Shown: in pieces, positions 58,667-64,000 of the stretch
How positions within the stretch are numbered: position 1 is the stretch's first letter
Layout of the letters: every line of letters starts with the position of its first letter
From: Hydrogenophaga sp. NFH-34
GTDB lineage: Bacteria; Pseudomonadota; Gammaproteobacteria; Burkholderiales; Burkholderiaceae_C
Direction of reading: 5' to 3'
NCBI RefSeq assembly: GCF_021401345.1
Contig: NZ_JACBGE010000011.1
Coordinates: forward strand, 62,001 to 126,000
DNA length: 64,000 bases
Translations under genes and position numbers: made by a program
The notes under the pieces: generated by a model
Database searches by the model: none
The model's input: only the letters and a program-made list of their open reading frames with translations
Told to the model about the DNA's origin: nothing

Positions 58667-61102
58667 ATGAAACCCATCAAACTCACGTTGAAGGGCTTTG
58701 CCGGTATTGCTTCCGGCCAAGGCAAGAATGAGGTGGTGGTGGATCTTGAATCCCTCGTCCCCTCCGATGCTGTCACCGTAGCCCTCTATGGGCCGAACGG
58801 CGCAGGCAAGACCACGGTGATGGACAACCTCCATCCCTACCGGCTCATGCCTTCGCATGCCAGCAAACCGACCCCCGGGTCATTCTCCATTTACGAGCAC
58901 ATCGTGGACGGGGAAGGGAGCAAGGAACTGATTTGGGAGCACCTGGGCATCCGCTACATGAGCACCCTGCGGTTCCGTGCCACGGCCAAGACCAAGAAAA
59001 CGGAAGCCTACCTGTTCGTCGTGGCCGCTGATGGCAGCACCTCACCCTGGAAGGATCCGAAGACGGGCGCAGAGTCGGATGGCAAGACCGACACCTACGA
59101 CAAGGCTATCGAGACCATCCTGGGCAAGCCCGAGGTGTTCTTCAACGCCCAGTTCAGCGCCCAAGGTCGTGCTCCCATAGGTTCGATGTCGGCTACCGAG
59201 GTCAAGCAACTGATCGCGGAGATGATCGGGGCCAGCAAGTCGGCAGAGCTGTCCACCAAGGCCAACGATGTCGTCAAGCTGCTCAAGCCGCGGCAGGCGA
59301 TGAAGCAGGAGGAACTGGCCAAGCTCAAGGCAGGCATGTTCAACGAAGAGGTGCTGTCTGCCAGAATGGTCCAGGACACTGCGGACCTCGAAGGCTGCCG
59401 TAAGGCTCAGGAGGGGTCCAAGGAGGCCATCACCGGTCTGCTTGCTCGTATCGCTGCGCTCAAGGGCTCGCAAGAGCAACGGCAAGCGGTTCTTCTTCAG
59501 CACCAAGCCCTTGACCGCGAGGTCGAGGCCTTCGAATCTGACTGCAAATCGGCAAGGGATGCGATGGCTACCGAGAAATCGGGTGCCGAAAGCCAAACCC
59601 GCAAGGCATTGGTGGACGCCGAGCAGCGCAAGCTGACATCTACGAACCTGGTTTCCTCGCTGGCGGATGAAGTTTCGCGGTTGCAGGCTTTGGTCGACAC
59701 CGAGGTGAAGGTCTCAGAAGCCAAAGCCGACCTGGCCAATTTCCTGGCGCAAGTCAAGCTGCATCAGCAGGTGGTCGATGAGGCCACGCCCAAGGTACTC
59801 GCCCTGGAAGAGGTGCAGCACAGCATCGCCTCGATCAGCGCGAAGCTCGCAACCGCCAAGAACGACGGCGAGCACTTGGCCGAGGCATTGGCTCAAGCAC
59901 AACAGACTGCGGCGTTGCTGCTTGAGGTGCCCTGCCAGGGGACCGACATGAGTGGCATGTGCAAGCTGCTGGCCCAATCCAATGAAGCGGCGGGCAAGGT
60001 CCCGGCCATCACGATTCGCCTGGACGATGCGCGCAAATCGTATGGCGAATTGCGCGGGCAGGGCAGGGCGATGCAGGAGCGGCTTCAAAGTCTGCGGGAT
60101 GCGAAGGAGAAGAGTGAAGCGGCAAAAACTGCCATCTCCAACCTGAACGTCCGTATCACCAAAGCTCAAGCCGTTGCAGATACCGAGCGTCTCGTCAACG
60201 AAGCGAGGTCCACGCTGGCAGGGGCCAAGGTGCGACTGCAGGAGGCGCTGAACGATCAGGCGCAGGCATTCCAGGCACACAACGATCTGAAGTCCCAACT
60301 GCAGGAAGTTGACGCCACCTTTGCAGCAAAGCGTGATGAGCTTGAAAAAGCACTGACCGCCAAACGCGAGAGGCTGCAGGCGATGCGCAATGCGCTGCCG
60401 CATCTCGGAAATGCAGAGGACGAGAGCGAACTGGCACGCCAACTGGAAACCGCCCAGAACACGCTCAAGAAGCTTGAATCTGAAGCGGTACTCCTGCAGC
60501 AGTCGATTGCGACCACCGTCGCCAATCTGGAAGTGCTGACCAAACAGCGTGAACAGGTGGCGCTTGTGGAGCGGGAAATCGAGGCAGTGGCATCCGAGAT
60601 CAGCAAGTGGGTTCTGCTTGCGAAGGCCCTGGGCACCAATGGCATCATTGCCATGTCCATCGACGACGCTGGCCCGGACATCTCCCGGATCGCCAACGAG
60701 CTGCTGGAAGACTGCTACGGTGGTCGTTTCTCCCTGAGCCTGCTGACTCAACAGCAGACGCAGGCCGGCATCACCAAGGAAGACTTCATCGTCCAGGTGG
60801 AAGACAACCACAGGGGCGAGACGAAGACCCTGGAGCGGACCTCTGGTGGCGAGAAGGTGTGGATCAATGAGTGCTTGGTGCGAGCAATCGCGCTGTTCAT
60901 GGCACAAGTGGCCGATACCCGAAGCCAGACGCTGTTCAGCGACGAGTCCGATGGTGCACTGGATCCGAAGCGCAAGCGCGAGTTCATGGCCATGAAGCGG
61001 GCTGTGATCGAGCGAGGCGGCTACGAGCGCGAGTACCTGATCACGCATACCCCGGAGCTGCTGGAGATGTGTGACGCGGTGATCGACGTGACGAAGCTGT
61101 AG
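58667..61102 (+). CDS. sbcC: SbcC/Rad50-like SMC ATPase
   Basis: ATPase partner of SbcD. Walker A YGPNGAGKTT (about 41-50), long coiled-coil arms, an apex with two Cys as PCQGTDMSGMCK (about 425) instead of a CxxC zinc hook, ABC signature RTSGGEKVW and Walker B LFSDESDGALD near the C-terminus, His in YLITHTPELLE. 811 aa is shorter than E. coli SbcC (1048) and like phage gp46-type proteins. ATG 58667 follows GAGAAAGGA; the longer frame from 58541 is leader RNA. Confidence 0.87.
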   Translation: MKPIKLTLKGFAGIASGQGKNEVVVDLESLVPSDAVTVALYGPNGAGKTTVMDNLHPYRLMPSHASKPTPGSFSIYEHIVDGEGSKELIWEHLGIRYMSTLRFRATAKTKKTEAYLFVVAADGSTSPWKDPKTGAESDGKTDTYDKAIETILGKPEVFFNAQFSAQGRAPIGSMSATEVKQLIAEMIGASKSAELSTKANDVVKLLKPRQAMKQEELAKLKAGMFNEEVLSARMVQDTADLEGCRKAQEGSKEAITGLLARIAALKGSQEQRQAVLLQHQALDREVEAFESDCKSARDAMATEKSGAESQTRKALVDAEQRKLTSTNLVSSLADEVSRLQALVDTEVKVSEAKADLANFLAQVKLHQQVVDEATPKVLALEEVQHSIASISAKLATAKNDGEHLAEALAQAQQTAALLLEVPCQGTDMSGMCKLLAQSNEAAGKVPAITIRLDDARKSYGELRGQGRAMQERLQSLRDAKEKSEAAKTAISNLNVRITKAQAVADTERLVNEARSTLAGAKVRLQEALNDQAQAFQAHNDLKSQLQEVDATFAAKRDELEKALTAKRERLQAMRNALPHLGNAEDESELARQLETAQNTLKKLESEAVLLQQSIATTVANLEVLTKQREQVALVEREIEAVASEISKWVLLAKALGTNGIIAMSIDDAGPDISRIANELLEDCYGGRFSLSLLTQQQTQAGITKEDFIVQVEDNHRGETKTLERTSGGEKVWINECLVRAIALFMAQVADTRSQTLFSDESDGALDPKRKREFMAMKRAVIERGGYEREYLITHTPELLEMCDAVIDVTKL

Positions 61103-61111
61103 AAGAAAGTG

Positions 61112-61218
61112 AAGGGCTGCATGCAGCCCTTCCAACAGGCCTGGCTCCAGGCTTGCTGGAAGGGTTGAACCCTCCCTGGTTTTTCAACGTGCCCCATGTC
61201 TGGGGCAATTACCAGGAG
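61112..61218 (+). promoter_or_regulatory. Structured leader of the gene at 61225
   Basis: P1 AAGGGCTGCatGCAGCCCTT (61112-61131). P2 CCCTTCCA (61127-61134) with TGGAAGGG (61157-61164), inner GCCTGGctCCAGGC. P3 CTCCCTGGT (61172-61180) with ACCAGGAG (61211-61218), inner GCCCCA/TGGGGC (61191-61206). Sequences differ from other copies while the three-stem layout is kept. Confidence 0.75.
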
Positions 61219-61224
61219 AGAAGC

Positions 61225-61659
61225 ATGGAAGACCTTTTTGGTCAGCAAGTGGCTGTCTTCCGCGGCCAACCGACCGAACGCATCGTCTTCACCGAAGAAG
61301 ACGAGGAAACGGTCATTGAAGAGGTGTTCTACGGTGGGATGCTGATCGAGCAATTCGATTCCGACCTGCAGAAGGTCAGGCGTCTCAGCTCCAGTGGATC
61401 CACCGTCATCAACCAGGCCAGGCGTGACGCTTGGTCCGGTCTGATGTGGTGCTACGACCTGTGGGAGCACCCCGCCGCGATGACATTCGATGCCGCCTGC
61501 GCCTTTTGCGGCGCCGACTCTGAAAGGATAAGGAATGCAGTGAGCATCGAGTTCGCGGACGAGATTCGTCTGATGTTCTCGGTGGTGAGTGCGCGACTGC
61601 CCGAACAGGCGCAGCGAATCCAGTCTCGGCTTTCGCACTACGTCACGCTGAACCACTGA
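61225..61659 (+). CDS. Hypothetical protein, 144 aa
   Basis: Not recognised. N-terminus MEDLFGQQVAVFRGQPTERI then acidic FTEEDEETVIEE; Cys pair in AACAFCGADSERIR could bind metal. C-terminus helical (FADEIRLMFSVVSARLPEQA). ATG 61225 has AGGAG, masked in a strong hairpin. Confidence 0.7.
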   Translation: MEDLFGQQVAVFRGQPTERIVFTEEDEETVIEEVFYGGMLIEQFDSDLQKVRRLSSSGSTVINQARRDAWSGLMWCYDLWEHPAAMTFDAACAFCGADSERIRNAVSIEFADEIRLMFSVVSARLPEQAQRIQSRLSHYVTLNH

Positions 61660-61694
61660 TCACAAACCCTTCCCAACCCTAGAAAGGAAATCCC

Positions 61695-61877
61695 ATGATC
61701 GTCCTCGATCTGCTGACTTGGTTCGTCTTGCTCATCATCAGGAAACTGATGCTGGTCATTGCCTACCCAACCATCATCGTCCCGATGGCCCTGCTCATCG
61801 TTGGCTGGAGGAAGCTTCGGGGACACATGCAGAACCGAAAGGAGGAAATCAGCCAGAAATCGCACACCCTCGGGTGA
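61695..61877 (+). CDS. Small membrane protein, 60 aa
   Basis: Not recognised. Hydrophobic over most of its length (LLTWFVLLIIRKLMLVIAYP and IIVPMALLIVGW), basic tail RKLRGHMQNRKEE. AGAAAGGA precedes ATG 61695; the short upstream gap shows only weak SD pairing. Confidence 0.6.
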   Translation: MIVLDLLTWFVLLIIRKLMLVIAYPTIIVPMALLIVGWRKLRGHMQNRKEEISQKSHTLG

Positions 61878-61886
61878 TTGCTTGAA

Positions 61887-61992
61887 GCGGCTTTGGCCGC
61901 TTCTCCTGTGTGTATCACGGTGCTCACAGGAGAGGCGTGCAACGCGCCAATTGGCTTATCAACAACCCAGCACATTGGGGAAAGGAGCCAAT
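61887..61992 (+). promoter_or_regulatory. Structured leader of the gene at 61995
   Basis: P1 GCGGC/GCCGC (61887-61900). P2 CTCCTGTG (61903-61910) with CACAGGAG (61925-61932). P3 ATTGGCT (61950-61956) with AGCCAAT (61986-61992), covering the 3' part of AAAGGAGCC; inner CCCA/TGGG. Confidence 0.7.
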
Positions 61993-61994
61993 AC

Positions 61995-62948
61995 ATGCAA
62001 AGAAATGAAGAGACGCTGTTCGGCCAATCTCTGGCCTTCAACACCGCAATCGTCGTCGGTCTGCTGGTCACGGCCGTGATCGGCGTCATCCCCTGGGTAA
62101 TCGGGATCATCACCAACACTCCGGTGCTGTTCAACGCCTGGGGGATGATGGCCAAGCATTTCGCGGTCCTGATGGTTGGCAGCGAATCCCCGCCGAAGAT
62201 CAAGCACAAAGCCCCTGCAGAAGTTCCTGTCGTAACAGCGCGAGTCAAGGCCCACGACTACATTCAGCGCGAGCTGGATGGTGGCCGGCTCCTGTGCATC
62301 ATGGTGAAGGAAGGCCGCAACGGCAACATCGGTTACCAGCGATTCGTGCGTGAAGCAAAAGGTGAACTGACTGTCATACGGCAGGATCTTTCGCCGATCG
62401 TGCCCGGCGAGCTGGAAGAACTCGGTTTCGAGGTCAATCTCGAATCCGCGTTGGACTACACCCTCAAGCAGATCAGGAAGGGCGTTCTCAAGGGCCTGGA
62501 ATCGCTGGCCGAAGGGAAACCCTCGGCCATGGCGAAGCCTGAAGTTCCTGCAAGTCCCGCGGCCCAGTCCGCACCGGCATCAGTACCGCCTGCAGCCACC
62601 CACCTGGATGGCAATGGCGCGGGAGTGAATCCGGCTGACCAAGCAGAAGGGAAGGCGCAGCAACATCGCCAATCCGCAACAGGCAAGGTCGTGTCCGCCG
62701 AAGTGAAGACCGTCAGCCCCCAAGGCCGGCGTTCATACAAGGCCTTCACTGTCACCTTGATCGATCCGAAGGCCGGCGAGGTCAGCTTCTCTGGCGTGGA
62801 TCTTCAGGAGCGATTCATCCGTGGCGACTTCGCTGTCGGTGACACGATTTCCGTGAAGAAAGGACGCGAGCACTTCACCGTCACACACGATGACGGCTCC
62901 GCAAACGTTCGGACGAAGAACGTCTTCGAGATAACCCGCATCGCCTGA
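61995..62948 (+). CDS. Membrane-anchored protein with C-terminal OB-like domain, 317 aa
   Basis: Not recognised. Two N-terminal hydrophobic helices (TAIVVGLLVTAVIGVIPWVI and WGMMAKHFAVLMVG), a cytosolic middle, a Pro/Ala-rich linker (about 180-220), then a beta-rich domain (RSYKAFTVTLIDPKAGEVSF, then FAVGDTISVKKGREHFTV) that could be an OB fold. Next to ssb, a DNA-related membrane role is possible. ATG 61995 after AAAGGAG. Confidence 0.65.
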   Translation: MQRNEETLFGQSLAFNTAIVVGLLVTAVIGVIPWVIGIITNTPVLFNAWGMMAKHFAVLMVGSESPPKIKHKAPAEVPVVTARVKAHDYIQRELDGGRLLCIMVKEGRNGNIGYQRFVREAKGELTVIRQDLSPIVPGELEELGFEVNLESALDYTLKQIRKGVLKGLESLAEGKPSAMAKPEVPASPAAQSAPASVPPAATHLDGNGAGVNPADQAEGKAQQHRQSATGKVVSAEVKTVSPQGRRSYKAFTVTLIDPKAGEVSFSGVDLQERFIRGDFAVGDTISVKKGREHFTVTHDDGSANVRTKNVFEITRIA

Positions 62949-63041
62949 TCTCCGTGCAAATCCAACTGGCGCACCTGTGCCATTTACCCATCCTGGGGCG
63001 CTTGAGCGTCTCATCATCACTCCCTGAAAGGAAATCACCCC

Positions 63042-63548
63042 ATGGCATCCGTCAACAAAGTCATCCTGGTCGGCAACTGCGGCCGTGATCCCGAAGTCCG
63101 CTACCTGCCCTCGGGCCAGGCCGTGGCCAACGTGAGCATCGCCACCACCAGCCGCCGAAAGGACCGCAACTCCGGCGAGACGATCGAAGACACCCAGTGG
63201 CACCGCATCACCTTCTACGACCGCCTGGCCGAGATCGCCGGCGAGTACCTGAAGAAGGGCCGCCCGGTCTACGTCGAGGGTCGCCTGAAGTACGGCAAGT
63301 ACACGGACCAGTCCGGCGTCGAAAAGAACACCGTGGACATCGTGGCAACCGAGCTGCAACTGCTCGGCAGCCGTGATGACAACGGCCAGTCCGGTGGCAA
63401 CTCCGGCGGCTACCAAGGTGGTCAAGGCCAACAGCGCTCGCAGCAAAGCCGTCCGCCGGCCGCTCAGCAGCCCGCTCGCGCACCGGCCCCGCCGCCGGCT
63501 CCGAGTTCCGGTGGCTTCGACGACATGGACGACGACATTCCGTTCTGA
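63042..63548 (+). CDS. ssb: Single-stranded DNA-binding protein
   Basis: Binds ssDNA during replication and conjugation. OB fold of standard [23 protein letters not shown], then [20 protein letters not shown] and [15 protein letters not shown] Gln/Gly/Pro-rich linker and the conserved acidic tip DMDDDIPF for partner binding follow. 168 aa. CTGAAAGGA precedes ATG 63042. Plasmid SSBs can limit SOS induction in the recipient. Confidence 0.97.
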   Translation: MASVNKVILVGNCGRDPEVRYLPSGQAVANVSIATTSRRKDRNSGETIEDTQWHRITFYDRLAEIAGEYLKKGRPVYVEGRLKYGKYTDQSGVEKNTVDIVATELQLLGSRDDNGQSGGNSGGYQGGQGQQRSQQSRPPAAQQPARAPAPPPAPSSGGFDDMDDDIPF

Positions 63549-63624
63549 GTGCGCCGTTGTTCCTGACGTTTGAGCCCAGCTCGCGCCTGCTGCTCTGGCC
63601 TTAACTAAAAGCGTTCACTCGCTC

Positions 63625-63733
63625 AAGCCCCTCCAAAGGGCTTGTTCCTGCGGTCAGCAAAGGCCTCAGAAACAAGCGCTTTCGGCGCCGTGGTTTTTCT
63701 CAGCCTCGCCAATGTGCGGAAAGGAAACACCAC
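63625..63733 (+). promoter_or_regulatory. Structured leader of the primase gene
   Basis: P1 AAGCCC/GGGCTT (63625-63643). P2 GCTTGTTCCTG (63640-63650) with CAGAAACAAGC (63667-63677). P3 GTGGTTT (63690-63696) with AAACACCAC (63725-63733), with a bulge, next to the SD AAAGGAAA. Confidence 0.65.
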
Positions 63734-64000
63734 ATGAGCAATAACAATATCGATTTCTCATCCATTGACTGGTACGCCATCCTGCCTCGTCTGGGTGTGC
63801 CGCTGGACCTGATCGAGAAGCCCAAGAAGTTGGGTCCTTGCCCCATCGAGTTGGACGGGAAGACGCGCTTCCGCTTTGACAACAAAGGAGGTCGCGGCAC
63901 CTGGCTGTGCAATTCCTGCGGGGCCGGTGACGGCGTGCGACTCGTGGCGCTCGTCAATGGCACCGATGACACCGGAGCAGTCTGGCTGATTCGTGAGGTC
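63734..64000 (+). CDS. DNA primase, P4-alpha-type zinc-ribbon N-terminus (partial)
   Basis: First 89 codons only; the gene runs off the window. KTRFRFDNKGGRGTWLCNSC with GAGDGVRLVALV matches the primase zinc-ribbon domain of phage P4 alpha and plasmid primases. The usual first Cys pair is altered: PCPIELDG has one Cys where CPxC(G) is normal, so metal binding may be changed. SD AAAGGAAAC before ATG 63734. It probably primes the lagging strand of the plasmid or the transferred strand. Confidence 0.8.
   Translation, partial: MSNNNIDFSSIDWYAILPRLGVPLDLIEKPKKLGPCPIELDGKTRFRFDNKGGRGTWLCNSCGAGDGVRLVALVNGTDDTGAVWLIREV

Noticed and set aside
59714-61135. 473-aa minus-strand open frame opposite sbcC
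   Set aside because: Composition typical of an antisense shadow; the plus strand carries ABC signature and Walker motifs in the same place.
1-64000. CRISPR arrays, tRNA or rRNA genes
   Set aside because: No regular direct repeats with spacers and no cloverleaf or rRNA signatures were noticed by eye.

Overview
The window looks like part of a large conjugative plasmid or integrative conjugative element from a betaproteobacterium, most likely Burkholderiales. The evidence is the high-GC coding style, a VirB-type type IV secretion system (T4SS), a type IVb pilus operon of the R64 PilL-V kind, many small genes of unknown function, and the near absence of housekeeping genes. No rRNA, tRNA or CRISPR array was seen. 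All family assignments are by eye from motifs; no database search was run.

Layout. 0-5.4 kb: small unknown genes around a class II (B12-dependent) ribonucleotide reductase. 5.4-6.4 kb: a NERD-domain protein on the minus strand. 6.5-13.4 kb: virB11-virB2-virB3-virB4-virB5-virB6 plus a secreted protein. 13.6-24.4 kb: a type IVb pilus operon that opens with a VirB1/PilT-like transglycosylase (pilL, N, O, P, Q, R, S, a lipoprotein, pilV). 24.6-28.3 kb: virB8-virB9-virB10, a lipoprotein and a small integrase-like protein. So the T4SS is split in two by the pilus operon. 29-39 kb: a DUF882 peptidase, a 1649-residue DarB-like methyltransferase-helicase, a PAPS-reductase/DndC-like protein, small unknown genes and a secreted thermonuclease-like protein. 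39-50 kb: RecG-, UvrD- and DinG-family helicases, an RDF-like protein, a P-loop kinase and an AcaB-like protein next to an AT-rich, operator-dense gap. 50-64 kb: small genes, an IS1341-type tnpB insertion, SbcD- and SbcC-like proteins, a DUF932 protein, SSB and the start of a P4-type primase.

Two regulatory layers stand out. (1) An 18-20 bp palindrome with core CAAATTTG (best copy AGCGCTCAAATTTGAGCGCT at 44200) recurs at about nine sites, nearly all in promoter gaps, including those of all three T4SS/pilus operons. (2) A structured leader is repeated upstream of at least 16 accessory genes. It has a GC-rich hairpin P1, a hairpin P2 around GGCTTTCT/AGAAAGCC, and a hairpin P3 in which the Shine-Dalgarno sequence pairs with a segment 20-40 nt upstream. 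The Shine-Dalgarno and its partner change together from gene to gene. The sbcD and sbcC leaders carry in addition an identical 113-bp block whose placement fits the published sbcD RNA motif. My reading is that the transfer apparatus is controlled mainly by transcription through the palindrome, and the DNA-processing and establishment genes mainly through leader RNA structure.
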